A DNA stretch of 64,000 bases from Mycolicibacterium anyangense (GCF_010731855.1 NZ_AP022620.1:310001-374000), one strand, 5' to 3'. Positions 48,691 through 60,060 are shown, numbered from the stretch's first letter. The notes: generated from the letters alone by a model not told the origin. Translations and numbers: made by a program.

Positions 48691-49710
48691 TCACTTGTCG
48701 TCCAGCAGGGCAATCAACGCCGAAGCGTCGGCGACGCTCCGGAGGAGATCATTGAGATGCGTACAGGTCGATATGCCCGAAAGCTCATGTCGGACTCTGG
48801 TATGCAAATCATCCAGTCGCATACCGACGATGCGGGCAGCGCTCGCCACGGCGCCGGGGCACTCCTGCCAGGGCAAGACACGTGGTGTTGCTCGGGATGA
48901 CAGGACTACACCCGTCAGGCGGTCTACATGTGCTTCGAGTGTGTATTCGTGAATGACCGTCTCTAGATTGTCCGACCTGACGTAGGTGTCACGAAACATG
49001 CTGTCTATAGTCACCTCTCGGCCGCCGCTATCAAGTGTCACGTCTACTCTGCGGCGCCTGCGCATTCCGTGCAGAGGTAGTGCATCCATCGGATGCCAAC
49101 CGATCGGGTCGATGCCGGTAAGGTCGGGCGCCGGCGGCCCGGTGACCACAGCTGCGTCCCCGGCTTCGAACGACGACATCAGGAGCCCGCCGGTCAGGAA
49201 GCCTGCGCACTGGTCGGCCACGGGCAGGTAGCCGGATTGCGTTGGGTGATCTTTGATACGCGCGGCCGAGATGGCGTGTCCAGAGATCAGGATTGCGACC
49301 GGGACGTCATCGAGCAAGGTGTAGCGCAGATCCCGGTGCCGACGCAGCTCCGGAGCTGCCCGGTCGGCGGCGGCCCTGAAGCCACTCATGGCTGGTACGC
49401 CGACCAGGCGTAGCTCTGGAACGTCGGGGGAGACCTCGAGTTGTGTCACCACCCGTGCGGCAGTGTCGATCGTCGCCTCGAGGCTCGCGGTGGTTCGTTC
49501 GGTCGCGGAACCGTCGAGTCTTGTTTCGAGGTCCCGTGCGCGGCCGTGTAGGTAGAGCGGATCGAGTGAACCAGGGGCGCGAACCATGTCGATGGAACTG
49601 GTCCGCCGCAATGATCCCGGCTCCCGTGCCGGCGTCGAGCTGGTGGGGTCGTGGAGACCATGGAGTGGGTGGAGGTCGAAGGCGGGTATGCCTAGTCGGA
49701 CGTCACTCAT
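48691..49710 (-). CDS. DUF2889-family protein
   Basis: A 339-residue protein whose C-terminus has the DUF2889 signature GISTCTHLNDLLRSVADA; the middle part carries the family's DSMFRDTYVR-type segment. DUF2889 proteins are recurrent in actinobacterial catabolic islands but have no established activity. The N-terminal 70 residues are low in structure and Pro/Ser/Thr-rich. It starts 9 bases after the stop of the aldehyde dehydrogenase gene, indicating one transcript. Function is unknown; a Cys-His pair in the signature could bind metal. Confidence 0.75.
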   Translation of the reverse strand: MSDVRLGIPAFDLHPLHGLHDPTSSTPAREPGSLRRTSSIDMVRAPGSLDPLYLHGRARDLETRLDGSATERTTASLEATIDTAARVVTQLEVSPDVPELRLVGVPAMSGFRAAADRAAPELRRHRDLRYTLLDDVPVAILISGHAISAARIKDHPTQSGYLPVADQCAGFLTGGLLMSSFEAGDAAVVTGPPAPDLTGIDPIGWHPMDALPLHGMRRRRRVDVTLDSGGREVTIDSMFRDTYVRSDNLETVIHEYTLEAHVDRLTGVVLSSRATPRVLPWQECPGAVASAARIVGMRLDDLHTRVRHELSGISTCTHLNDLLRSVADASALIALLDDK

Positions 49711-49719
49711 GAGGAGTAC

Positions 49720-51183
49720 TCATGCGATGGCTACTCCTTTGATGCGCAAGAATTCGTCGAGACCCTCGCGGCCGCCCTCCTTGCCCATTCCGCTGATACC
49801 GATTCCGCCGAATGGCCGGTTCACCGCGAGGTTCGCCGCCCCGTTGATCAGAACCTCGCCAGTGTTGAGTGCCTCGGACACACGATGGGCTCGTTTGAGG
49901 TCGTTGGTGAAGATATAGCCCGAGAGGCCGTATTCGGTGTTGTTGGCGATCGCCACAGCCTCTTGCTCGGTGTCGAACGGAATGATCGACAACACCGGAC
50001 CGAACACTTCTTGTTGGGCAAGTTCGCAGAGGGGATCGACGTCGGCGAACACGGTGGGCTCGAGAAAGTACCCGTTGGCGAGCTCGCCTCCGAGCCGTTT
50101 ACCGCCAGCCACCAGTCGTGCGCCGTCTCGCTGCGCCCGTTCAATGATCCCGGTAATACGTTGCAATGCTGCGTAATTCACAACTGGGCCGGATAAGGTA
50201 TCGGCTTGGAGGGGATCTCCGACCTTGACCATCTTGGCCAAGTCGGCCACTCGGGACACTACTTCGTCATAGACCTCGCGCGCGACGATCATCCTGGTGG
50301 GCATTGCGCATCCCTGGCCGCTCATGACTCCGACCGACATGATCGTGCCGAGGCCACATGCCAGATCCAGATCTGCGTCGGCGAAGACGATGTTGGCCGA
50401 CTTGCCGCCCAACTCCATCACCGCCGGTTTGATGTGCTCGGCACACAACGCGAGAATCTTGCGCGCGGTGGCAGGGCCGCCGGTGAACGTCACCTTCTTG
50501 ACCAGCGGATGCGCGACAAGTGCTGCGCCGGCCTCGGCCGATCCGGGAACGACATTGATGACGCCGTCGGGTATGCCTGCCTCGGTGGCCAGTTGGGCAT
50601 ACAGATCGGCGCTGAATGGGGTGAGTTCCGAGGGCTTGATCACCACGGTGTTGCCGGCCGCGAGGGCTGCAGGAACTTTCATCGCCAAGGAGAACAGCGG
50701 CCCGTTCCACGTGATGATCACACCGATCACACCATACGGTTGCTTGAGGGTGTAGCTGAAGTCGCCGTGCGTGCGTAGCGAAGAGGTGACGTCGCCGTTG
50801 ATCTTGTCGGCCCAGCCCGCGTAGTAGCGTGTCCACTCGACCGACATACCGACGAATCCATCGCCCAAGCCGATCGGCGTGCCGTTGTCGAGGGCGGCGA
50901 GCTGCTTGAAGTCTTCGCCGTGCTCGTCGATCAGGTCGGCGAAGCGCATGAGGATACCCCGGCGTTCTGCCGGGCTGGTGCTACGCCAGCTCTCGAATGC
51001 GCGGTGAGCAGCCTGTACCGCTTCATCGACCTCCTCGGGGCCGGCCAGCGGAATCTCGGCATCGGTAGTACCTGTGCACGGGTTGATATGTGCGAACCAG
51101 CCACCTGAGGCGGACGTTCGCTTCTCACCCCCAATTCTTAGCGTCACTTGTCGGTGCTCAGTGTCGAGCGTCGGGTGCGTCAT
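49720..51183 (-). CDS. NAD(P)-dependent aldehyde dehydrogenase
   Basis: A 487-residue enzyme with all the ALDH catalytic residues: Asn160 (TWNGP), Lys183 (VIKPSE), Glu257 (MELGGKS) and Cys292 (SGQGCAMPTR). It oxidises an aldehyde to the acid in the cytoplasm. The ATG at 51183 was chosen since the family starts near here; the frame is open to 51378. In this island it would oxidise the aldehyde released by the neighbouring aldolase-type thiolase pair. The substrate cannot be told from sequence. Confidence 0.95.
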   Translation of the reverse strand: MTHPTLDTEHRQVTLRIGGEKRTSASGGWFAHINPCTGTTDAEIPLAGPEEVDEAVQAAHRAFESWRSTSPAERRGILMRFADLIDEHGEDFKQLAALDNGTPIGLGDGFVGMSVEWTRYYAGWADKINGDVTSSLRTHGDFSYTLKQPYGVIGVIITWNGPLFSLAMKVPAALAAGNTVVIKPSELTPFSADLYAQLATEAGIPDGVINVVPGSAEAGAALVAHPLVKKVTFTGGPATARKILALCAEHIKPAVMELGGKSANIVFADADLDLACGLGTIMSVGVMSGQGCAMPTRMIVAREVYDEVVSRVADLAKMVKVGDPLQADTLSGPVVNYAALQRITGIIERAQRDGARLVAGGKRLGGELANGYFLEPTVFADVDPLCELAQQEVFGPVLSIIPFDTEQEAVAIANNTEYGLSGYIFTNDLKRAHRVSEALNTGEVLINGAANLAVNRPFGGIGISGMGKEGGREGLDEFLRIKGVAIA

Positions 51184-51295
51184 AGTGGTCCTCACGATCC
51201 TGTCAGGTAATGCGCCGCTGGTGCGTGGATGGTGTTCTGGCCCAGGGCCGTTCATGGAAGTGGCCGCAGATGCCGGCGGAGCCGTGTCGGTCCGA

Positions 51296-51508
51296 CTAAC
51301 CGGTACTGCCCTGGGTGTGCAAGCGCGCCAATCGAAGACCCTCGCCAGACGTATCGGTTTCGACGCTCCAGAGGCCACAGGTACACCAGGCGCGAAAGTG
51401 TGAGCCTTCAGGCAGTATCGCTTGGCCGCCGCAGTCTGTGCCTACGCTGGAAATACTGGCAAAGAACTCCAAGGGCTTCTCGTGCAGCGCGTTGTCCTCG
51501 TCCGACAT
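51296..51508 (-). CDS. Small Cys/Trp-containing protein of the island, unknown function
   Basis: A 70-residue acidic protein. The start ATG at 51508 follows an AAGGAG site and lies 6 bases after the stop of the DUF35 gene. It has a CTCGLWSVETDTSGEG segment that looks like half a zinc site or a redox pair, and a further Cys near residue 26. No family was recognised. Tight spacing to the DUF35 gene supports a real gene. A gap of 112 bases separates it from the ALDH gene. Confidence 0.6.
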   Translation of the reverse strand: MSDEDNALHEKPLEFFASISSVGTDCGGQAILPEGSHFRAWCTCGLWSVETDTSGEGLRLARLHTQGSTG

Positions 51509-51514
51509 CGGCAA

Positions 51515-51964
51515 TCACTCCTTTCCAGGGCGGTCAGGATGAAAGACGGGTAGCATCCAGCCGTCATTGGCTGGGCAAAAGTCCACTCGCACAGCCATTC
51601 CGATGGACACCTGGGCTGGCGTGACTCCGATGATGTTGCTCACCAGTCTGGCGCCCGGGGCGTCCGGAAGTTCGAGCACCGCGGGCACCAGTGTCACTTC
51701 CGGCATCCCTGGCATGCCGTACACGACAGCAAAGCTGTAAACCGTTGCCGCACCGCTGAGTTCGATCCAGTTCACCGACTTTGACTGGCAGGTAGGGCAG
51801 AACGGTGTGGGCGGGAGCCGGAAGGTGCCGCACTCGGAGCACTGTGGCGCCACCAGCCGACGTTCCCTGGCTGCCTGCCAGAAGGGCTCGGTGTTCTTGT
51901 CGACGACGATGCGCAGATAGTCGGTCGGCATGGTCGTCGCCAGCGTCTCCTGCTGGGCGTTCAT
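51515..51964 (-). CDS. DUF35 / OB-fold zinc-ribbon acyl-CoA-associated protein
   Basis: A 149-residue protein with an N-terminal rubredoxin-like zinc ribbon (CSECGTFRLPPTPFCPTC, residues about 42-59) and a C-terminal OB-fold. Such proteins act as partners of thiolase-like enzymes; in steroid degradation the DUF35 part of ChsH2 supports the aldolase Ltp2. The ATG at 51964 overlaps the thiolase stop (ATGA), so the two are made together in equal amounts. It is therefore most probably the obligate partner of the adjacent thiolase. Confidence 0.9.
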   Translation of the reverse strand: MNAQQETLATTMPTDYLRIVVDKNTEPFWQAARERRLVAPQCSECGTFRLPPTPFCPTCQSKSVNWIELSGAATVYSFAVVYGMPGMPEVTLVPAVLELPDAPGARLVSNIIGVTPAQVSIGMAVRVDFCPANDGWMLPVFHPDRPGKE

Positions 51965-53160
51965 GCTGCGCGTCCCAGGATCAGGCCACTGACCGGCAGA
52001 CTGGCCGGACCGCCGGTGATCAGCGCGAGTTCTGCGCCGGGCACCTGATTGATTGCACTGCCGCGCATCTGCTCAACGCCCTCCATGATGTGAGTCATGC
52101 CGACGACGTAACCCTCGGAGAGCTGGCCACCGTGCGTGTTGACCGGAATCGAGCCCCCGTCGTAACGGATCGCGCCGCTCTCGACGAATGGGCCGCCTTC
52201 GCCCTTCCTGCAGAATCCGTAGTCCTCCAGTTGCATGACGACCATCGGAGTGAAGTGGTCGTACAGGAGAGCGACGTCGATATCGTCGGGTGTGATGTCG
52301 GCCTGTCGGTAAAGTCGGTCGGCAATGGGTTTGTTGCCAGAGGATGCGAAGTACTCGTCAGGCATGCCCATCCACGCGAATGCGCGGCCCCAATCCCGAA
52401 CGCCGCCATGGGCAGCCGCCACGATGGGAACCGGCCGCTGTCTGAGGTCCCGGGCACGCTCGATGCTTGTGGTGATCACCGCGACCGCGCCGTCCGTCTC
52501 CTGGCAGAAGTCGTACAGGCACAGGGGGTCCGCGATCATCCGCGCGCCGAAATACTCCTCGGCGGTCAGCGGCTTCCGGTGAAGGGCCTTGGGCCGGTTG
52601 ATGGCGTTGGCGCGTGTCGAGATTGCGACCTCGGCGAAGGCCTCGCGTCGGGTGCCGTAGAGATGCATGTGGCGCCGGGCCAGCACTGACATCAGGTGGC
52701 CGGGGCCCGATAGCCCCGACGGCTGCAGGAACGAGTTGATCGGGTCTGGGGTCATGGCCGAAAACACCGAGCCGAGACGCTGTTTGGACTGCTGCAACGC
52801 CATGACCGTCACAACCACGTCGGCATCGCCGGCGACGATTGCCGCCCGTGCGAGGCCGATTGCTCCAGCCGAACCTCCTCCTCCCGACGTCAGCGATGCG
52901 GTGAACCGAATCTCCGGGATACCGAGCGTTTCGACGAAGTCGGCGGTATCCATCTTCTCGGTATAGCCGGCACTTGCGCCCGAATAGTAGGCGAAACCGT
53001 CCACGTCCCGGACAGTCAAGCCAGCATCTTCGCAAGCGGCCAGAATGGCGTCACCCGCGAGTTCGGTGGTGGTCCTCGGCAGCGATTCGCCGCGTTTGAA
53101 GTACGGTGTCGCGCCGATGCCGACGATGGCGCAGTCGCGAAGACCCTTCGAAGTGGACAC
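51961..53160 (-). CDS. Thiolase-fold lipid-transfer-like protein (Ltp2-type aldolase candidate)
   Basis: A 399-residue thiolase-fold protein of the SCPx/acetyl-CoA acetyltransferase family. The place of the nucleophilic Cys (normally CASG) is TSGGGGSAG here, so a classical thiolytic reaction is unlikely. The conserved NTHGGQLSEG motif of the other lobe is kept. This layout, with a coupled DUF35 gene, matches Ltp2-like enzymes that split beta-hydroxyacyl-CoA by retro-aldol reaction into an aldehyde or ketone and a shorter acyl-CoA. The start is a GTG at 53160; the amidohydrolase stop lies 3 bases upstream. Confidence 0.88.
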   Translation of the reverse strand: MSTSKGLRDCAIVGIGATPYFKRGESLPRTTTELAGDAILAACEDAGLTVRDVDGFAYYSGASAGYTEKMDTADFVETLGIPEIRFTASLTSGGGGSAGAIGLARAAIVAGDADVVVTVMALQQSKQRLGSVFSAMTPDPINSFLQPSGLSGPGHLMSVLARRHMHLYGTRREAFAEVAISTRANAINRPKALHRKPLTAEEYFGARMIADPLCLYDFCQETDGAVAVITTSIERARDLRQRPVPIVAAAHGGVRDWGRAFAWMGMPDEYFASSGNKPIADRLYRQADITPDDIDVALLYDHFTPMVVMQLEDYGFCRKGEGGPFVESGAIRYDGGSIPVNTHGGQLSEGYVVGMTHIMEGVEQMRGSAINQVPGAELALITGGPASLPVSGLILGRAA

Positions 53161-53163
53161 TCG

Positions 53164-54303
53164 TCAGGCGCTCTCAGCACCCACGGGCGGCACGTGCGGG
53201 AACAGTTCGAAGAACGCCCCCTGGGTGATACGTAGTCGGGTCTCGTCGCTCACCCCGGCGAACAGTGAGGTCAACGTCTCCTGGGTGTGGCCGAAAGTGC
53301 CCTCCATATGCGGATAATCGCTGCCGAACATGACGTTGCGATAGCCCATGTAGTCGTATGCCTGCACAGCGGTCTCGTCATGCTGGAACGATGCATACAC
53401 CTGACTGAACAGGATTTCCTTCGGACTCCGCTTCAGTTTGGGGCGTACCGTCATGTGGTGCTGCCGGTATCCCTCCAGGAGGCGGTCGCCAAGGAACGGT
53501 ACCCAGGTTGCGCCGCCTTCCGAGATCAATACCTTGAGGTCGGGGTGACGGTCCAACGCTCCGGAGGCGACGAGCTTCATGGTGGCCCGTTGGCCGGAGA
53601 ACGTCGTCTCCGCGTAGTTCATGATCGCCGCGCCAGGCCCGCGGTATACCAGCCCAGCGCCGCCGGTCGCACTGTTGGAGGCCGTCACGTCCACGGGGTC
53701 GGTGCCGATATGGAAGGCGAGCACCATGCCGGCCTCCTCAGCGGCCGCCCACAGCGGCTCCCAATCATCGCGGTGCCAGTCCGGCGCGCTGGGATGAGGC
53801 GAAGTGGGGAGGAATACCGCCTTGAATCCCTTGTCTGCTGCCCACTGCAGCTCCTCGACCGCGTGGTCGACAACCAGAGTGGAGACTTGTGCCGTGACGA
53901 CGTAGCGCGGTGAAACCGAGGCGATCTCGTCAAGCGCCCACTCGTTGCTGACCCGCAGACAGGCTTTGAGCAGCTCCGGCGTGCGGAACGACGATGCCCA
54001 CATACCCAGCGACGGAAAGATGACCTCTCCCCAGATTCCTTCCTGGTCGAGATCGCCAAGACGGACCGTGGCATCGCGGTGGCCTTTGGCTTGCATGCTC
54101 ATCTCGACGAACGCCACCAATGCCGACGAGGGCAACTTGCGCCGAAAGATCTGACCGTCGACGTAAACGGTTTCGTACTCCCCGTCGGGGTCCTTCTCCG
54201 AGCGGGGGCACAGATCGGCGAGTTTCTTGGGCAAGCGTGACTGCCACAGATCATCTGGTTCCAAGAAGTGGGAGTCGCCAGAGTTCGCCCAGATCTTCGA
54301 CAT
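53164..54303 (-). CDS. Amidohydrolase-family (PF04909) metal-dependent hydrolase/decarboxylase
   Basis: A 379-residue TIM-barrel enzyme of the ACMSD/amidohydrolase-2 group. Expected metal-site residues are in SGDSHFLEP (Asp10, His12, Glu15), VLAFHIGTD, and the late Asp in VMFGSDYPHMEGTF. Members decarboxylate or hydrolyse aromatic acids and related compounds. It heads the island's main operon and has a CTGAAAA..TTTTCAG palindrome starting 25 bases before its ATG. Its reaction in this pathway is not established; decarboxylation of an aromatic acid produced by the ALDH is one possibility. Confidence 0.9.
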   Translation of the reverse strand: MSKIWANSGDSHFLEPDDLWQSRLPKKLADLCPRSEKDPDGEYETVYVDGQIFRRKLPSSALVAFVEMSMQAKGHRDATVRLGDLDQEGIWGEVIFPSLGMWASSFRTPELLKACLRVSNEWALDEIASVSPRYVVTAQVSTLVVDHAVEELQWAADKGFKAVFLPTSPHPSAPDWHRDDWEPLWAAAEEAGMVLAFHIGTDPVDVTASNSATGGAGLVYRGPGAAIMNYAETTFSGQRATMKLVASGALDRHPDLKVLISEGGATWVPFLGDRLLEGYRQHHMTVRPKLKRSPKEILFSQVYASFQHDETAVQAYDYMGYRNVMFGSDYPHMEGTFGHTQETLTSLFAGVSDETRLRITQGAFFELFPHVPPVGAESA

Positions 54304-54328
54304 AAAGCCTCCATGGTGAGCTTCGACA

Positions 54329-54347
54329 CTGAAAAAGCAATTTTCAG
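54329..54347. promoter_or_regulatory. Island operator 1 (CTGAAAA-N5-TTTTCAG)
   Basis: A perfect 7-base-arm inverted repeat with a 5-base centre lies just upstream of the amidohydrolase start. A second repeat with the same TGAAAA..TTTTCA arms sits next to the divergent TetR gene (54427-54443). The pairing suggests repression of the operon by that TetR protein. Confidence 0.7.
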
Positions 54348-54426
54348 CAACACTAGAGTCGTCGACATCAGGATGTCAATGAAGTCAGCGCCATTCGTGG
54401 GGTTATCCCGCATCGTTCTGTCAAGT

Positions 54427-54443
54427 TGAAAAGAGTCTTTTCA
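54427..54443. promoter_or_regulatory. Island operator 2 (TGAAAAGA-N-TCTTTTCA)
   Basis: A perfect 8-base-arm palindrome with a single central base. It lies 82 bases before the chosen TetR start, or 16 before the upstream GTG at 54460. It shares arms with operator 1 about 98 bases away, centre to centre. Confidence 0.7.
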
Positions 54444-54525
54444 GTGGCGGACCGCTAGGGTGGCTGGCGGGTTGGGCTACGATTGCCCGACGATCTCGAC
54501 GCGTCAGGATGCCGGTGTAGGAGCT

Positions 54526-55191
54526 GTGGTTTCGAACAGAGCAGTTGAACGTTCCTCGGAGCGCCAGCACATCATCGATGCCGCGTATCGCTGTCTGGAC
54601 CGCAACTCCGGGCTCTCGGCGTCCATCAGTGAAATCCTTGAAGAGACTGGTCTGGGGACACGCGCGTTCTATCGCAACTTCAGCACCAAGCACGAGCTGT
54701 TCCTGGAGATGTTTCGGCGCGACCGTGAAGCGGTCCTGGTGGAACTGCGCGGAGCTGCTGCCCGGGCCGATACTCCGGTAGACGAACTTCGGGCGTGGAT
54801 GGCCCACTTGTTCGAGATAGTGTCGGATCCGCGTCGACGCAAGCGCGTGGCGACCTTCTATTCAGAAGAGATGCGGCGCACCCCGGGGTATTTCCGGGAG
54901 CTCGAGCTATTCGTCAAGGCTGAGGAGTCGGCTTTGGCGGCCATCCTGCACCGGGGCAAAGCGGAGGGGGTCTTCCTGGCCTGCAGCCCGGAACTGGACG
55001 CACGCTCCATCCGTGCAGCGCTTGAAGCTGCGGTTGTCAACCGCTTTCAGCGTCAGGGTGCTACCGATGCATCTGTCGAGTTCGACCTGCTGGTGGGGTT
55101 TGTTCTGCGGGGCATTGGTGCTGTCGGAGCTGTCATCGGCCCGGCAGTAGTCTCTGGCCAGAACTCCGCTCGCCACGTTGATCACGACTAA
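54526..55191 (+). CDS. TetR-family regulator of the catabolic island
   Basis: A 221-residue regulator from a GTG at 54526 (another GTG at 54460 would add 22 residues). The helix-turn-helix is in ASISEILEETGLGTRAFYRNF at about residues 31-51, followed by a long ligand domain (residues 80-210). It is divergent from the amidohydrolase-led operon, with two related palindromes between, so it very likely represses the island and itself until an intermediate (often an acyl-CoA) binds. It ends the island: the next gene is ligA. Confidence 0.88.
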   Translation: MVSNRAVERSSERQHIIDAAYRCLDRNSGLSASISEILEETGLGTRAFYRNFSTKHELFLEMFRRDREAVLVELRGAAARADTPVDELRAWMAHLFEIVSDPRRRKRVATFYSEEMRRTPGYFRELELFVKAEESALAAILHRGKAEGVFLACSPELDARSIRAALEAAVVNRFQRQGATDASVEFDLLVGFVLRGIGAVGAVIGPAVVSGQNSARHVDHD

Positions 55192-55343
55192 GCCGATAGC
55201 CGTCGAGTCCGTCCGTCAGTCGCGAAGTCGACCGTCTCATCTGGTGGATTTCGCGCCGCAGTCGAGCCCGCGGGAACGTCGTCATCGAGCCTCATCCGGT
55301 GTCGCCACCGGCAGGTCGAGGCGTTGTCGGCGCGGTCCACTAG

Positions 55344-57464
<2,121 letters not shown>

Positions 57465-57465
57465 C

Positions 57466-58131
57466 TCAGCGCACGATGCTGGCCACGATGCCGGCCAGAT
57501 AACCCAGCCGGGCCACCTCCGACGGCCGGAACAGTGGGCCGCCCGGGCGCCCCAGGACGACAGCCAGAGTCGGTTCGCCCAGCGGTGCGGCGGCCAGTGT
57601 GGTGTCCATATCGCGCCACACCTGCGGCACCCAGTCCGCGCTGCCGTCCAGTGCCTCGGCCTGGGTCATCGGTAGCCACGGCGCGCTGTGCGCCTGGGTT
57701 TCCGGGGATCCGGGGCTGCCGACCACTCGCTGCAGCCCCGACTCGGTGGACCGGACCACCGTGCACCAGCCCACCCGCAGTACCCGGGGCGCCTCATCGG
57801 CCAGCACCTGCAGTTTTGCGTCGCGGCCGTCGGCGGCGGCGATGTGATCGATGAGTTCCAGTTCGCGGTGCGCCTCGAGCAGCCCGGTGTGCGGACGGAT
57901 GGTGTCCACCCGAACACCCTCGAGGCGCTCGGCGGCGGTGATCACCATGTCCGGCATCGTGCCGGGCGGCAGTTCGACCACCAGGTCGTCGATGGCATAG
58001 CCGGTGACGCGCTCGACGACGTCCAACGACAGGATGTCGGCGCCGACCGACCCCAGCGCAACCGCGAGCGACCCGAGGCTGCCGGGGCGGTCCTCAAGCT
58101 GAACCCGCAAGAGATAGGAAGGCACGCGCAC
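57466..58131 (-). CDS. ACT-domain protein (Rv3013 type)
   Basis: A 221-residue protein with an N-terminal ACT domain ([25 protein letters not shown], residues 3-70) and a C-terminal part without motifs I recognise (residues 90-221). ACT domains bind amino acids and regulate partner enzymes or transcription; no enzyme domain is attached here. The start GTG is at 58131. It is convergent with ligA (1 base between the stops) and divergent from gatC. M. tuberculosis has the same gene at the same place; its function is unknown. Confidence 0.87.
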   Translation of the reverse strand: MRVPSYLLRVQLEDRPGSLGSLAVALGSVGADILSLDVVERVTGYAIDDLVVELPPGTMPDMVITAAERLEGVRVDTIRPHTGLLEAHRELELIDHIAAADGRDAKLQVLADEAPRVLRVGWCTVVRSTESGLQRVVGSPGSPETQAHSAPWLPMTQAEALDGSADWVPQVWRDMDTTLAAAPLGEPTLAVVLGRPGGPLFRPSEVARLGYLAGIVASIVR

Positions 58132-58235
58132 ACCTTTTCACAGTCATCCGATCGCGGCACTCCGGCTTTGCCGCTCCGGCGTCTGCCGCACCTGCGGTCC
58201 GGGCGGGTCGGTACGGCCAACTAGGCTGGTCCACC

Positions 58236-58535
58236 GTGTCCCAGATCTCCCGTGACGAGGTAGCCCGGCTGGCGAAGCTGGCCCGGCTGGCCTTGACCGA
58301 CCACGAAGTCGACAATTTCGCCGGCCAACTCGACGCCATCCTGGGGTATGTCAGCCAGATCCAGGCCGTCGACGTCACCGACGTCTCGCCGACCGGTAAC
58401 CCGCTGAAGTCGGTCAACGTGACCCGCCCCGATGTGGTCGAGGCCTGCCTGACCCAGGACGAAGCCCTGGCCGAGGCGCCGGCTGCCGCCGAGGGCCGAT
58501 TCGCCGTGCCGCAGATCCTGGGAGAGGCAGAGTAG
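58236..58535 (+). CDS. gatC: Asp/Glu-tRNA(Asn/Gln) amidotransferase subunit C
   Basis: A 99-residue protein that wraps GatA and GatB together in the GatCAB complex. The pattern [21 protein letters not shown] is typical. The GTG at 58236 gives the normal length. Its stop shares a base with the gatA start (TAGTG). GatCAB converts misacylated Glu-tRNA(Gln) and Asp-tRNA(Asn) to the correct amides, essential in actinobacteria without GlnRS. Confidence 0.96.
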   Translation: MSQISRDEVARLAKLARLALTDHEVDNFAGQLDAILGYVSQIQAVDVTDVSPTGNPLKSVNVTRPDVVEACLTQDEALAEAPAAAEGRFAVPQILGEAE

Positions 58536-60019
58536 TGAGCGACGTGATCCGGCTCGACGCCGCCACCCTGGGCGAGAAGATCGCCGCCAAGGAACTGTCC
58601 TCGGTCGAGGTGACCCAGGCCTGCCTGGACCAGATCGCCGCCACCGACCAGCGCTTCAACGCGTTCCTGCACGTCGCCGCCGACCAGGCGTTGACCACTG
58701 CGGCCCGCATCGACGCGGCGGTGGCCGCGGGGGAGAAGCTGCCCTCGCCGCTGGCCGGTGTGCCGCTGGCGCTCAAGGACGTGTTCACCACCACCGACAT
58801 GCCGACCACGTGCGGCTCGAAAATCCTCGAGGGCTGGGTGTCGCCGTACGACGCGACCGTCACCGCCCGGGTGCGTGCGGCCGGTATCCCGATCCTCGGC
58901 AAGACCAATATGGACGAGTTCGCGATGGGTAGCTCCACCGAGAACTCCGCCTACGGCCCCACCCGCAACCCGTGGGACGTCGAACGTGTGCCCGGCGGCT
59001 CCGGCGGCGGTAGTGCCGCCGCGCTGGCCGCTTACCAGGCGCCGCTGGCACTGGGCTCGGACACCGGCGGCTCGATCCGCCAGCCGGCGGCGTTGACCGC
59101 GACCGTCGGCGTCAAACCCACCTACGGCACCGTGTCGCGGTACGGGCTGGTGGCGTGTGCGTCGTCCCTGGACCAGGGCGGCCCGTGCGCCCGCACCGTC
59201 TTGGACACCGCTCTGCTGCACGCCGTGATCGCCGGCCACGACCCGCGGGATTCGACCTCGGTGGAGGCCCAGGTTCCCGACGTCGTCGGCGCGGCCCGGG
59301 CCGGTGCCGCCGGCGACCTGTCCGGTGTCAGGATTGGTGTCGTCAAGCAGCTGCGCAGTGGCGAGGGCTACCAGCCGGGCGTGCTCGCCTCGTTCAACGC
59401 CGCCGTCGAGCAGTTGGCCGCCCTGGGGGCGGAGATCACCGAGGTTGACTGTCCGCATCTGGACTACTCGTTGTCCGCCTACTACCTGATCTTGCCGTCG
59501 GAGGTGTCCAGCAACCTGGCCCGCTTCGACGCGATGCGCTACGGGTTGCGCGTCGGTGACGACGGCACCCACAGCGCCGAAGAGGTGATGGCACTGACCC
59601 GGGCCGCGGGATTCGGTCCAGAAGTCAAGCGCCGCATCATGATTGGCACCTATGCGCTGTCTGCCGGTTATTACGACGCCTACTACAACCAGGCGCAGAA
59701 GGTTCGCACCCTGATCGCCAACGATCTGGACAACGCCTACCGAAAGGTCGACGTGCTGGTGTCGCCGGCTACTCCGACAACGGCGTTCCGGCTCGGTGAG
59801 AAGGTCGACGATCCGCTGGCGATGTACCTGTTCGACCTATGCACGCTGCCGCTGAACCTGGCCGGGCACTGCGGAATGTCGGTCCCGTCGGGCCTGTCGC
59901 CGGACGACAACCTGCCGGTCGGGCTGCAGATCATGGCTCCGGCGCTGGCCGATGACCGGCTCTACCGGGTGGGTGCGGCCTACGAGGCCGCTCGCGGGGT
60001 TATGCCGTCGGCGCTGTAG
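58535..60019 (+). CDS. gatA: Asp/Glu-tRNA amidotransferase subunit A
   Basis: A 494-residue amidase that releases ammonia from glutamine for the GatB reaction. The Ser-cisSer-Lys triad is visible: Lys81 (ALKDVF), Ser156 (PGGSGGGS) and Ser180 ([10 protein letters not shown]). The GTG at 58535 overlaps the gatC stop. The mycobacterial protein is of the same size. pfkA follows after 41 bases, and gatB is separated from this pair by pfkA and the GGDEF gene. Confidence 0.97.
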   Translation: MSDVIRLDAATLGEKIAAKELSSVEVTQACLDQIAATDQRFNAFLHVAADQALTTAARIDAAVAAGEKLPSPLAGVPLALKDVFTTTDMPTTCGSKILEGWVSPYDATVTARVRAAGIPILGKTNMDEFAMGSSTENSAYGPTRNPWDVERVPGGSGGGSAAALAAYQAPLALGSDTGGSIRQPAALTATVGVKPTYGTVSRYGLVACASSLDQGGPCARTVLDTALLHAVIAGHDPRDSTSVEAQVPDVVGAARAGAAGDLSGVRIGVVKQLRSGEGYQPGVLASFNAAVEQLAALGAEITEVDCPHLDYSLSAYYLILPSEVSSNLARFDAMRYGLRVGDDGTHSAEEVMALTRAAGFGPEVKRRIMIGTYALSAGYYDAYYNQAQKVRTLIANDLDNAYRKVDVLVSPATPTTAFRLGEKVDDPLAMYLFDLCTLPLNLAGHCGMSVPSGLSPDDNLPVGLQIMAPALADDRLYRVGAAYEAARGVMPSAL

Positions 60020-60060
60020 ATGCGCTGCCTCAGAACGCGCCAACGGGCAAGATAGGGCGC

